From contig NC_081405.1 in assembly GCF_030272615.1 (NCBI RefSeq), forward strand, positions 312,125,235 through 312,189,234: a stretch of DNA of 64,000 bases, given 5' to 3'. The notes below the pieces were generated by a model. The model saw nothing but the letters and a program-made list of their open reading frames with translations, did no database searches and was not told where the DNA came from. This document shows positions 45,311-56,663 of the stretch, in pieces; the stretch's first letter is position 1; each line of letters begins with the position of its first letter. The DNA is from Cryptomeria japonica (lineage: Eukaryota; Streptophyta; Pinopsida; Cupressales; Cupressaceae). The position numbers and the translations under genes were made by a program.

Positions 45311-46309
45311 CTAAAGGCCTATAATCTTACATTCACATTGTAGAATATGGCCTTGCTTTTTGGATATGACTATTTTATGTCATAGTCTTATAAATAATTA
45401 ACTTTTTGGATCATATATAAGCTAGAAAATTTCCTCATTTGGATATGACATCTTTATGATAGGGAAATTCTCCAAAAATTGAGTCTACAGATTTTTAAAT
45501 CTAAAAAAAATCGATAACATCAAATCGCCATCAATCTTCATCAACTATTAATCACCACTAAGGAAGCTCTTAGGAATGTTGGAGAATGGTTGAGAATTAC
45601 TAATTGTTAATTATTTTGTACCTCTTCCGAAGGGTTTGGTATGATTTCATATTATTCTTGCATTTCTACAATTTAGCTTTAGATTAGATATTTATTACTT
45701 TCAACTATTGTTTACATAATTTAGCCACTCTTGATTTGGTTTCTACACAACCATTTGATTATCTCATTTAGATTTAACTCTAACACACTTTAGTAAGGCT
45801 TTGCGCTTATGCTTATGATCATATTTATTTGCACAATTTTAGACATAATTAAAATTCAAAACACACTTCTTTTTTCTTATCACAATTTGCCTATTTGTGG
45901 ATATAGAAAAACCAAAATTGAGATTTGTCTAAAGTAAAACCATATGTACCACCAACCAATTTCCCCTCTTTTTGTGCTTGTATAGGTTTAGTTATAAGTT
46001 TTAGATTTGGTTATGAGGTATACATAGATTGAGCAAAGAAAGACATAAAATGTGAAGGAAATTTGGGGGTTGACTATTCTAAGTATTTTGATTTAATATT
46101 CATACACTTGCTGATAGTTTAACACCTTCTATACTAGGGCATCAAACACAATAGTAGGTAGTTGTATGCAATGTTTTAGATCAAATTACAGTGTCTCAAA
46201 CTGCAGAAATAAAAAATTTATAGGTGGATCTAGACGCCTGAAAAAAACACATGTATAATTCATTTAAAGTGATAGATAAGGAATTCTCAATTTTGTTTCC
46301 TATTATTGC
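45311..46309. other. Anonymous AT-rich stretch
   Basis: No supported gene. It may include the upstream, unrecognisable part of Copia-4. Confidence 0.4.
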
Positions 46310-48720
46310 ATTTTTTGTGCTCTCATCAATATTGTGATGTTTTGGACCTAATTCATTCTGATGTATTTGGTCTTGTAGTTGTTCTTTCCATTGAAAATCA
46401 ACATATTATATTTTATTTATTCATTATTTGAGTAGAAGGAAATGAGTATATTTAATAAAGAGTAAATATAATGTTTTCAATCAATTTAAAGAATTTAAAG
46501 AACTTGTTATAATCTAGATAAAAAAGAAAATAAAATATTCGAGGACTAATAACAATGGTTAATTTTTCTCTATTTATTATGATAGACTGTGTAAAGACTA
46601 TGGTATCAATAGAAAAAAGACAACTCTATATTCTCCACAACAATATGGATCTATAGAAATATTGAACAAGGAACTAATGGAGAAGGCTAGAAGTATGATG
46701 AGTGGTGTTGATCTAGAATAATTTTTTTGGGAAGAAGTTACTGCCACTACTTTCTACTTGATTAACATGCCTCCTACATCAACTCTTGTTGATAAAATTC
46801 CTATGGAAGCATCATCATAAGCGTTCATTGAGACATCTTAGAGTTTTTGGTTGTGAGACATATGGACATGTGCTAAAGGAGAATTGAACAAAGTTGGAGA
46901 ACAAGACTATCAAATGTATCTTCATTGGATATAATTATGGTGGGAAAGTATACAACATGTGGTACCCTATTGCTTAGAAGCTAATACATAGTAAAAGTGT
47001 TATTTTTAGAAAAATTAGGGCTCCTTCTATTACATTGTAGCCATAACAAACTAACATAAAGATGTGATTCAATATCCTTGTATGCTTGAAATAGTTGAAT
47101 CACAACCCCTAGATAAGCAAGAAGTTGATGAGATCTCATCTAGCTTTGAATCTTTAGAAGAGAAGGAAAAACCTCCAACTCAACTTGTTCAAAGATCTAC
47201 AAGACATAGATGGAAACCTAAAAAGTATTCCCCTAATAATTGGAGATGTATTTTATATTTAAATACTAATGTGGATCACAATAGATCTATGGAAGAGGAA
47301 TTAGGTATGAATAATATAGAATCTTGAAAGATTTATATGGATGAAAAAATGGGAGCTTTGAAAAGGAAATATAAATGGGATCTTCTACTATTACTTGAAT
47401 GACGAAAAATTGTTTGTTGAAAATGGGTGCTCAAGAAAAAAATAAAATAGATGTAGGTATTGAGAAGAATAAATCAAGGTTGGTTCCAAAAGGCTACTCT
47501 CAAGTTGAGGTTGATGATTATGATGAGGTATTTTCTCTTGTTGCACAAATGACATTGATTAAATTTTTCTTTCTATTGTTGTTGCTTATGATTTATGGGT
47601 TGAGAAAATGGATATGAAAATAACATTCCTTAATTGTGAGTTGGAGGAGATAATCTATATGACACAATCAAAGAACTATTTGGTAGAAGGTAAAACTAAT
47701 TAGGTTTGTAAATTGAAGAAATATTTGTATGGCCTCAAACAAAGTCCTAGGATTTTGAACTAAAAACTTGATACATATGTGTTAAGCTTGAGATTTGAGT
47801 GTTCTAAATCACATCATTGTGTTTATTATAAATATGATGTTGATAATTTCCTAAACATTAGATTATATGTCGATGATATTTTATTCATTTGTAAAAGGAA
47901 AGGTATGATTTAACATACATGATCATAGAACATTATTTGTTCCCTTTATAGTCAAAACTAACTTATCTATTTTAGATTTCCTACATTCCCATCAGAGATG
48001 AAAGACATGAGCAAAGTACCTTACCAAAGTGTAGTTGGAAGTTTTATGTACGATGTGATCTACACTAGACCAGACATTACCCAAGAAATTGGAGTTCTTT
48101 CTAGATATATGTATTATTCTAATAGATCTCATTGGGATATAGTTAAAAGAGTCTTTTTAATATTTCAAGTATACCTTAGACTTTTATTTGTATTATCATA
48201 GTTATTTGGATTCAGTCTAACCACGTGATGTTGATATTAATAGATCTATATGTTCTTATTTATTTTTTATTAAGTGAAAAGAAAGTTTTGAAGGGGCCCC
48301 GAAACCCTTTACAATAGATTTAAAAAAAAAGAAAGAATTAAAGCCCAACTAGATAGAACAAAACACAAAAAGGAAACAACTGGTAGATATGAAAATCCAG
48401 CAAGAGCCCCAAAAGAAAAAGAAGGACAACACATAAACATAAAAGGGACAGCCCAGAACATAGAAAAGAGGCCTAAGAGAAATTTTTTAGCAGTGTAATT
48501 ATTTGTTTAATTTATTTAGCGGTGTAACGTCTTTTCTTATTTGTTTAATTCATTTAGTGGTGTAATTATTGAATGACTAAGTGATAGGATATGGTTGCTT
48601 TTTCCACTACTAGAGTAGAGTATATGACAACTACTTATGCTTGTAAAGAAGCCATTTGTCTTAGGAGACAGTATTCAGATATTGAAATTCTAGCATGATA
48701 AATTGTAACCTTGTATAAAT
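46310..48720 (+). pseudogene. pol: Copia-4 pol: integrase, RT and RNase H, interrupted by LINE-D
   Basis: Ty1/copia polyprotein in the copia order. Integrase core starts at DLIHSDVFG (46346) and continues through KARSMMSGV (46682 on), SLRHLRVFGCETY and IKCIFIGYN (about 46908). A linker (47064-47327) leads to RT: KSRLVPKGYSQVEVDDYDEVF, here in parts KSRLVPKGYSQ / VDDYDEVFS (47470-47530). YLYGLKQSPR-like sequence at 47725 and an intact YVDD active site (47866-47877) follow. Then VPYQSVVGSFMY and RPDITQEIGVLSRYM (48016-48113). RNase H is cut by a LINE tail at about 48262 and resumes as VAFSTTRVEYM (from 48595) to ACKEAICLRR (48670). Many stops and frameshifts. No LTRs were recognised. Confidence 0.85.
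48262..48495 (-). mobile_element. LINE-D: 5'-truncated LINE 3' end
   Basis: The plus-strand TTTTTATTAAGTGAAAAGAA...AAGGGGCCCC reads on the minus strand as the LINE 3' end GGGGCCCCTT...TTCACTTAATAAAAA, as in LINE-C. The insertion splits the Copia-4 RNase H frame. TTCTTATTT occurs at both sides (about 48253 and 48534) and is a possible target duplication. Between 48490 and 48565 three related 'gtgtaatNatttgtttaat' words suggest local duplication. Confidence 0.65.
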
Positions 48721-49407
48721 TACACCACATTTTTATTCCCCTACTTTAGCGTGTCCCATTCTAATTCTCCCTTAAATCCATTTTGGCCTTTTTTACCTCA
48801 AATTTGATGTCACTTGGCTACATGAATGGGTGGACCCCATCCTAGTATTGTGCCCTCCTAATTACCTACATGTTTGTATTATTTTGGGAAGATAATAGTG
48901 CTTGGGGTACATTGTCTGTAACAATGTGTCTTGGATGCCAAGGTCCACCCCTTAGACAAACCCTAATTCAAATATGGTAGTGCACTTTCCCTCCATGATG
49001 GTTTTTGGTCCCTAGTCATCAATTTGACTAGTGGAGGTCAACCTAATCGCTAAATTATCTAAGGAACCCTATATAAAGGAATCCTATCAATCTATTAGGA
49101 AATCAATTCACATCATATGAATTCATTATATTCTCACATCAAGCATCAAGCATCATCAAACATTTGAGCTAGCATTCCTTCTCACTATATTCTTCAAGCA
49201 TCAAGGAACAAATCACATCAATTTTTATGAAAGGATATGTTTGTGTTTAATTTTTCTATTTTTCGTCATGTTATTTCATCAACACTTGTGATCATATGTA
49301 AAGGGCATTGCATCATCATCCTCTATCAAAAATTTCAAATTAGAGGTATACCATCCCACACTTACTTCATAATTTATATTTCATATTTCAATTCAATCCC
49401 AGGTTAA
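48721..49407 (+). repeat. LTR-like sequence with TATA box
   Basis: Non-coding. CCCTATATAAAGG (49067-49079) is a strong TATA context. It is followed by 'atcaagcatcaagcatcatcaaac' type short repeats, like the R region of plant LTRs. Part of it (49265-49320) resembles 29310-29360. LTR ends were not established. Confidence 0.4.
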
Positions 49408-50850
49408 TTGCTAATGCAGGAGCATCCCCATTTCTTGGAAATCTTATGTCAACCAAAACCACTTCTTTTTCAGTTTATTTTGTGTTTTGCAGTTTTAGCA
49501 TTTCTTCCCGCTTTTCTTGCATTTTCTCACCGAATGTTGCGAGGATGGATCTTCCTTGTAAACATGATGATCTTCCTTATTCTTGAAGCGTGGGACGTTT
49601 GGATCCTTTTTCGGCAAGTTATCACTTCCGGATTTCGAGAGAGTTTTCTGGCTGAGAACTCCAAAACCACTCAGACCTATTTGCTATTGGTGGATCTTTC
49701 AGAGCCTTTTGGTAGCTTGTGGAGTTGCAGCTCATTGATCCTAATGTTCTTTGGCATGTGGCCAACCTTACCTTTGATCCACACTTCATCCTTTGGATTT
49801 TTTGGAGGATTTTCTTTGGTAGAGGTCGACCTGGTGGTTTTTCATGTTTGATCTTGTTCTTCGATATTTAATCCCTCTTGGGCTAACGCAAATCTCTCTT
49901 GAGCATATAAATCAATGTAATTAAGTATCATAATTATTAGGAGAGAATATAGAAGATATATCTTAGGATTTAGAGGTCTAGAGTCAACCAATTCTATAAT
50001 TGAACATGTATGTAGTAGGCCAGTAAGCCAAATCTTGAAGTTCAGATGTTATCGACCATTTGTAATCAATTTTCATGATCTAATTCATTTAGTTATGCAT
50101 TGCCTCCATTATATTGTCTTTCTTTCATTGTGTCTACTCTTACTGCATGGTCTAGGTAGACCTCACTGAGATCACTCCTAACTGTGACTGCACGAATTCC
50201 TAAACTGGAGTTTGACTTAGGAAAATCACCATCAAAAAACCCTATTTACTTCTTTGTACAAACAAATAATTTTCTCAAGAGCCATAAGTGCATAATTTAG
50301 GTTTACCCACACTTCCTAGTCCTAGGAATTTCTGATAAACCTTTGAGAGGAACTTCGATGCATCATTATGATCTAAAAGTATTTAGTTTCTCTACATCTA
50401 ACATCTGGAGGACTGGGTCAGATGACAACTCCTAGTCCCAATAATCTAGCACAAGTTTTCTATCATAGTTTCTATTTTGTATCCCACCCTCCGATTCAAC
50501 TTTACAGCTTTCGATGACATCTGGAACTTACTATTATTGTTATGTTATGTCAAATTATCATAGTTTGTCTTAGATGTAATATTGTAATTCAAACCTAATT
50601 CAAATACATTTTCAATTGAAATAAGGATGATAAATCTAATATGCATTCACTCCTTTTATTGTTGGATCAATCAAATTCAATCTCCTTAATGTGATATTGT
50701 CCCATAGAATTAGTGGATTTACAAAGCTCGCTGGTGAAGTCCTAATTTTACTACCCTACATGAATAAAATATTGTGTAGTGATAATTTATTCTGAAAGTA
50801 TGAGTATGATGTACCTATTGAAGTATTAGGAAATAATTCTTTGAACCCAC
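49408..50850. other. Anonymous stretch; hydrophobic open frame 49408-49851
   Basis: The only long frame (147 codons, starting at a non-ATG codon) is rich in Leu, Phe and Trp and matches nothing I know. Codon use and position look like a chance frame in LTR or leader DNA, so I do not call it a gene. The rest is AT-rich without features. Confidence 0.4.
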
Positions 50851-52424
50851 TTTCATTTAATCCATTTCCTACAAAACCCATGACACAAAAGCATGCATAC
50901 AATCTTAGAGAATCACCATAATACAAAGATCAAATAGATAAGCTGCAAGATAACACGAGATATTACCTAGGAAAAAATGTCATGAGGAAAAATCTCACCC
51001 TTGAAAAGAATCCATAGTCCATCATATTAATTAGTCATAAAGAATTTAGATAATTATAATGAATACACTCGAACCATCAAGTCATCCATTGCATTACGAT
51101 GTGTCCAAGCATTAATCCACACATTCAATGCCATGCTACACAAATGCAATCCTCGAAAGGACTCAATACAATGGTAACCCAAAACCACCATCCAAACTTA
51201 ACCATTAAACATGTGTTTGTTTTTAGAAACAAAAACTCACACAAAAACAACTGGTGGTAAAATAAAATCATGTGCCACAAAACCATGCACTAACTAACCT
51301 CTTGACTCCACATTTAATATTGAGTACTAAGTTTTCTCTTTTTAAATATCTTTCTCCAGAATCAAACAATTATAATATAATATTACAATGAGCTACAATA
51401 GAACATCACAATGGCCGTAATAATTTTCCAAACAAATCTCTACTTGTTACACGCCCATGTCCAATACCACATAATAAAAAAATATTACAATAATAAACAT
51501 TATTATGCAAGGTGTACAACCCCTATTTCCCCAAAATTCTCCCCCTTGTATACATTGCGTAAGGGCCAATCAAGAAAAAACATTATCACAACCATACATG
51601 TAACCACATAAATCTCCAACATGCTCATCATGTGCTCCATCAAGACATCTATAATAAAACCAACTGACCACCATCTCAAGAAAGAAGTTGTCTTATCCTC
51701 CAACATGCAACCTATGGAAGAAAATGAACAAGTCATGGTGGAGATGCACCAATCCAAGAACACAATCATAAAATATAATTTGATAACAAAGGCTCCAACA
51801 TGATTTCATAAAGTAAAAACACACATTATCAAAAGTGGTCACATCCACAACACATTCCAATGCATCCAACCATCCATACCTCCTAGGTATAAAGAACATC
51901 AATAAACTCATGCCAACATCATATCAACCCATAAACCACAATCAATCTCCTTGTATCAAAACCTATCAATGAAGTACATACATATCTAGGAACTCTCACT
52001 ATATGGGTAATACCAAATCTAAAAGAAACTCAAATAATATCAATTCTACCAATAACAGCTCATATTAAGGTTTGATAAGTAAATAAAAACATTAATACCA
52101 AGGAGATTCACAATGATGCACACATGCAGCCCACATAGTTACATACTCTCCCACAATATGTCACCATCCTCCCAAAACATGAGAGAAAATATAGAATGAA
52201 GAGAGACAACCTATAAACCATAACCAATCCTTCTACTAACACCTCAAATAAGCACCATTGTGTTAAGTATGATCTACTTCAAAATACCAAAAACCTTGTT
52301 TAATCTCTTAGATCAAACAAACACATCTATCACATAATGACAACATAGATGTATCCCTCTCATAATCAAGAAGATAAAACTCATAAACGATTCCCATTGA
52401 AGGAATTCATCCCACCAAACCATC
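50851..52424. other. Anonymous, possibly antisense LTR-derived
   Basis: No gene. Sequence around 50940-51000 ('aacacgagatattacctagg', 'gaggaaaaatctcacc') resembles antisense copia LTR text seen in plants. It ends abruptly where R-family similarity begins (about 52425), so it may be an insertion beside that copy. Confidence 0.35.
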
Positions 52425-53470
52425 TCCATTGTCTTCCTATAATTTCTTTCGTGGGTTGGTTCCTAGTCCACTCCATGACTACTTTGATGTGTGCTTGTGT
52501 AATGTGGCTAGGTGTTTTGTCCCTTTCAGGGTTACTAATGCCTTCCAAAACCAGTTGTTTTTGACTGCTTTGTAGTCTCCCTTTTTGTTTAGATTATTTT
52601 TTTGTAAAAGGAGGTCCTTCACACAAAAAATTGGCATAAGCCTTTCAAAACTCGATGTTTGTTTTTTTGTTTCCTAGGCTGGGATGTTGATAGAGAAAGG
52701 TTTCTGGGTTAGAATATGGTTTCAAGTGTTCTCCTAAACCCCTCTGCTATGAAAGTGTAGCCTTTTGATGAATCGAGATCCTTGTTCCTTCCCGGTCAAA
52801 AGCCTCTCCTTCTATAGAGGGTTTTCTCTTTGTAGGTGTTGGTAGTCTCTTTGCTTGTGAGTTCCTTTCTCTTTTGTATTGGATTGAGCCCTCTCCCCAT
52901 TTAATTAATTTCAGAATATTATTCCTAAATTAGAAACTCTTATTCTCCTCATTTCATTTCTAACAAATGTACATACCAATAGATCTCATGCCGATTCCTT
53001 ATTAATTTACACCTATTTGTATTTATATTCAGACATATTATTAATTATCATAAAATAAACTTGTTGCAATTGTTTATTTCTCTTTTGAACAACAATATAA
53101 TTAATCCAAACTAATATCTAATTTAATAACTTTGACGTATAATTAAAATAAATATAATTGTTGGACAAGCTACAATGAAGTTGCTGGATAATGGTGTGAA
53201 CGTAGCTAAAGTAATAAAGAAGATTTTCAAATCTTACTGTCTGCCTTTCATTCCTGATGTTATCTGAGCAGTTACATTGAAAATTGTGATTCTGTTCGCT
53301 ATTGGGAATTTAAGGTGCCAAAACAAATGAAGCATGGATGGGCAAATCTTAGAAAAAGTTATAGTTTTTCGTCAAAAATCTTTAGCGAAATCACACATCA
53401 TTGGGCACAAGTACAAAGGAAAAAAGGAAATCTGACCGAAAAGAAAAACAATTTAGGGTTTGTGGGTGCA
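52425..53470. repeat. R family, uninterrupted copy (segments a, b, c)
   Basis: Contains in one piece what is split or partial at 36415-36718 + 44931-45310 and 35220-35770. It supplies the empty target site of Copia-G at about 52735. It leads directly into the exon-like sequence at 53471. Confidence 0.75.
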
Positions 53471-53684
53471 TTGAAGACGAGCATATAGTGGAACTCTGCC
53501 AAACCGCTTCATACTCACCACGGAAACCCACTCTACAAGCTACCAAGCATTACAGGGCTGAGTATCTTCAAGAGCCATAAATTTGTTGTTTCCAATTTGA
53601 ATTCCTGTAGCTTGAGAAGTAGAAACATTAAGAATTTCTGTTCGAGCTATTCACCGATTTCTTTTTCGAGGAAGCATTTTGAAG
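53471..53684 (+). pseudogene. First-exon-like sequence of a plastid-targeted protein (broken)
   Basis: A 71-codon frame plus one base, ending GAAG before a consensus donor GTGAGT (53685). The initiation codon position reads TTG (ATG by one change; the paralogous sequence at 35765 reads CAATGG here) and codon 6 is TAG. The remaining frame is open. Residues 7-70 contain no Asp or Glu, 12 Ser and many Lys, Arg and Asn, with phrases such as FKSHKFVVSNLNSCSLRSR. That composition is characteristic of chloroplast transit peptides. The gene identity cannot be told from a transit peptide. It is probably a pseudogene or gene fragment. No following exon was recognised. Confidence 0.5.
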
Positions 53685-53850
53685 GTGAGTCTTTCTTTCG
53701 AATGAGTTTACAAGTAGAAATGAAGATGTTTCTTAACATCTTTTACATCATATAGTATAGATAGGGTTAAATTAATTTTTCATTGTTTAATAGTAATTTG
53801 TGGTTTTTTTAGATTTTTTTTGGTTTTGTTTTGATGAAGATTTTATATCT
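53685..53850 (+). other. Intron-like DNA after the exon, with splice donor at 53685
   Basis: GTGAGT, then T-rich sequence typical of plant introns. LINE-C is inserted within it; the sequence resumes at 56287. Confidence 0.4.
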
Positions 53851-53867
53851 TTATTGAAATAATTGTT
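53851..53867. repeat. LINE-C target site duplication, left
   Basis: TTATTGAAATAATTGTT, 17 bp, matched at 56270-56286 with one mismatch (ATT for GTT near the end). A duplication this long is typical of target-primed reverse transcription. Confidence 0.85.
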
Positions 53868-54019
53868 TGTTTGTTTTTATTAAGTAAAAAGAAGGTTCTA
53901 AAGGGCCCCAACAACTAGCATAGACAAAAAGCGAGTAAGAGTACCAAAAGAAACAGAAGGAAAACACAGAAATACCTAAGGGACAACCGAGATCACAAAA
54001 CAACAGATATAAAATAAAT

Positions 54020-55877
54020 TTTTGAGAAGCTCCAGTTCTTCCTTCTCTAGTTGGACCATTGAGGCAACAACATCCTTAAGATCCTCCACCTCCTTGGCTT
54101 GTTGAGCCATCTTCCTCATACTTGTTCGGGTTCTTTTACCATGTCTAGTGGCCACACCCTCAAGGGTCGAAACCTTATCCTCAAAAATATCTCTTGCATT
54201 CTTTCCTGGTGGATTTGTTCCAGTTTTGTAATCATAACACTAAAGCTATCAACAGAGGCTTTTAGAATTTTTTGGCTTTGTTCTCCGATTTTCTTTAGGG
54301 TATTCTCGTGATTGAGAACCCTCTTTTCTGATTCATTGAACCTAGCCTCCATAGCCTTAAATTAAGAGCCATAAGCTCCACTGAGAGCCTTCATGTCACT
54401 GATGGCTTTTATTAGTTCATTGAAATAATTAGGCTTCAAGCTTTCCATCTCCGAGTAGACCCATTCAATAAACTTGTAAAACTCCATCACCCCACTCTTC
54501 GCAGTATGAACCAAGGTCATAGGAGAATGATGAATTCTGGAAAGACAACATTATTCTCCAGGGTCTCCACATCAACAATAGTAATTTTGTCATTAGGAGG
54601 CAGAGTCTCACCTCCCACTGCCATCTTCCCTTCTTTCTCAATATTACAGGTCCCTTTATTAGGGTCTACTAGAGTAGAGTGGTTCTTTGAGGTATCATCC
54701 CCCTTCTCCGGGCAGATATCAGTAAAAACAAGACTCCGCTTAGTTTTCTTCTTAGGCGGTGGGGTAGCATTTTGACTTTCAGTTTCCATACCATCATCAT
54801 CTTCGTCATCTTCTTCTAACAATCTATCCTCCTCCTGCACCTTACTCCTGTTTCTTTTAACCCCTTTTCCAGTAGTCTTTTTGCCCGACCTATAAGCCAT
54901 ATATTTATCATTCCCCTTTCCAGTACCTTTAGAAGAGGTATCCCTATCAAAATCATCTTCTTACTCCGTATTTGACCCCTCATCTTCACTGTTATCTGAT
55001 TTTTAGACTCATCTTCCGAGTTCAAAAGTTGAGTGATAGAACTCTACACAAACGAGGCCTTGACATGGCTTAATAAGAGCAACATTAACCCTTCATGCAT
55101 AGGCTGATTTCTATCTAGGTTAGCCCTAAAGTCCTTTATGTTGGTATTTAAGGAACTAAACAGGAAAAAATGAATAAACACCATATCTTTATGGTGAAAG
55201 TGATTCAATAGCACAAAATGATATCCAGAAACATGAGAGTATCTATCATCAAGAGTGACATATTGCATTACAGCAAACATAACCCATCTCCATACCTTTT
55301 TAATCACCTTCGACGAGTAGTAGGTCTTGCTGGATTTCACCAATTTGGCTTTCTCAGAGTCTTCCTTCAGGAATCACTTAATAGTAGCCTCTATGAGATT
55401 TTGATCCCTATAGAATTTTCTACCCTCCATTGGAATCCCAGTGACTTCAGCAATCATTCCTTCATCAATATACACCTTCCTTCCGCCTATGGCAAATTTG
55501 CCCTAGTTACAATTCTTCTTGAATATTCCAGTAATGGTAGGGTTTTTTCCTAGAATTTTCTCCATATATCCTTTCATCTTAGCAGTCTCCAAAATAGCCC
55601 ACGCTTTTGGCTTCTTCTTCCATTCATCACAAGAAAGCGGCTCAATACTTTTCCTGTTGCCTCCCATTTCATCAATGACTGAATTTCTCACTCCTTTCAC
55701 AATGCAGAACAGGGAAAAAACAAAGACCAAAGTGCATAGAAGGGAAACCCTCAAAAAAAAAAATGGGCACTCAGAAAGGTGTGGAGTCTTGTTTGCATTA
55801 AACGCCAGCTCAATCTTCAAGCACCACTCTTTCTGACTCATTATGGCAACTTTCATTGATAAGTATGTTGTAATCAT
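54020..55877 (-). pseudogene. LINE-C ORF3: uncharacterised protein downstream of RNase H
   Basis: Starts at 55877 (or Met at 55842), overlapping the end of ORF2. Segments in order: CDEWKKKPKAWAILETAKMK (about 55646-55587), IAEVTGIPMEGRKFYRDQNL (about 55460-55400), VWRWVMFAVMQYVTLDDRYS then YHFVLLNHFHHKDMV (55295-55180), and MHEGLMLLLLSHVKASF (about 55100-55045). A Glu/Asp-rich and Lys/Arg-rich segment with PPPKKKTKR (about 54750) and a coiled coil (EARFNESEKRVLNHENTLKK, 54349-54290) complete it. Stops at about 55503, 55378 and 55044 and frameshifts break it. The conserved middle matches LINE-A ORF3. The coiled coil plus basic patch recalls LINE ORF1 RNA chaperones, but no RNA-recognition motif or zinc knuckle is seen. 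Function unknown. Confidence 0.65.
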
Positions 55878-56269
55878 CAGTTATCACTCCCTCTTTTCCA
55901 TGCACTCTATCATAAATGAGGATGTCACGGGCCTCATGAGGAAGATCTAGTTCACCTTTCCTACTGATCATTTGATCAGCACGGACAACCATGTTGGCAA
56001 CCTAATCAGCCATGGCATCGGTCTCTCTATAACTGTGAGAGATAGCACATCACTCAAAGGAATTGATTATCTCCTAGGCTTGAGATATAATATTTTTTAT
56101 AGTCTATGATAGGGAGGAAAGACCCTTTAGGCATTTTAAAATGTTACTAGAATCTCTGTCAAGCCAAACTTTATTAAATCCCAATGATTTAGCAAGGGAA
56201 AGAGCTTGGTAAGTTGCCATGGCTTTGACTAAGTGGTTGGTATGGGATCCCATGGGGAGCATCGCCGCC
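55810..56269 (-). pseudogene. ORF2 (RNH): LINE-C ORF2 C-terminus (RNase H)
   Basis: Minus-strand frame: SHTNHLVKAMATYQALSLAK, GFNKVWLDRDSSNILKCLKG, SHSYRETDAMAD and VANMVVRADQMIS (about 56250-55955). These are the last motifs of the plant LINE RNase H (the Asp of DSSN and the Asp of AMAD). The tail HEARDILIYDRVHGKEG ends at a stop, 55810. Three in-frame stops. The N-terminal half of the domain is absent through 5' truncation. Confidence 0.85.
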
Positions 56270-56286
56270 TTATTGAAATAATTATT
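56270..56286. repeat. LINE-C target site duplication, right
   Basis: TTATTGAAATAATTATT, 17 bp, one mismatch to 53851-53867. Confidence 0.85.
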
Positions 56287-56663
56287 GTTTTCAAGTCTTT
56301 TTTATATATTTTTAATCTCATTCCTTAAATGTTAGGAAATTACAATTAGAAAGGTTTGATTTAATAGCAATCTAGTTATGTCAACATTGTTTAATTATGA
56401 AAAGAATTTTGCAATCAATTTCTAAAGAATAGTTTTCAATGAGATAATTAGGGATTAGTCTTATTCAATGGAAAGGTTTTGCTATTAAAAATATGGATCA
56501 ATCAGTCATCCATAGAAATATCAGCTTGAGAAAATGTCTTCTAAATTCTGAAGGTGCAAAACATCAATTTTAGGATGGTTAGAAAGATATAGTTAACAAA
56601 AATTTAATCGTTTAAAAAACAATATATCACATGCATTGTTTACAACCTAAAGCATCAACTTAC
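56287..56663. other. AT-rich DNA between LINE-C and Copia-3
   Basis: Probably a continuation of the intron-like sequence after 53850. No gene seen. It ends with CTTAC (56659-56663), the Copia-3 target duplication. Confidence 0.4.

Larger units (their letters stand above)
53868..56269 (-). mobile_element. LINE-C: 5'-truncated LINE with RNase H and downstream ORF
   Basis: 2,402 bp between 17-bp target duplications, minus strand. The 3' end on the minus strand is GGGGCCCTTT...CTTTTTACTTAATAAAAA followed by (CAAA)n-like bases. Order 5' to 3': RNase H C-terminal part of ORF2 (56269-55810), ORF3 (55877-about 54020), then the 3' UTR. Truncation at the 5' side is the usual LINE outcome. Because the duplication brackets everything, ORF3 belongs to the LINE and is not a neighbour. 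Confidence 0.9.

Noticed and set aside
49408-49851. 147-codon hydrophobic open frame that could be a membrane protein
   Set aside because: It starts at a non-ATG codon, has no homologue I recognise, and lies in LTR-like non-coding DNA. T-rich DNA easily reads as Leu/Phe-rich.
51503-51911. Overlapping minus-strand frames of 72-88 codons
   Set aside because: They overlap each other in different frames with Cys/Met/His-rich composition and no motifs. They are chance frames in anonymous DNA.
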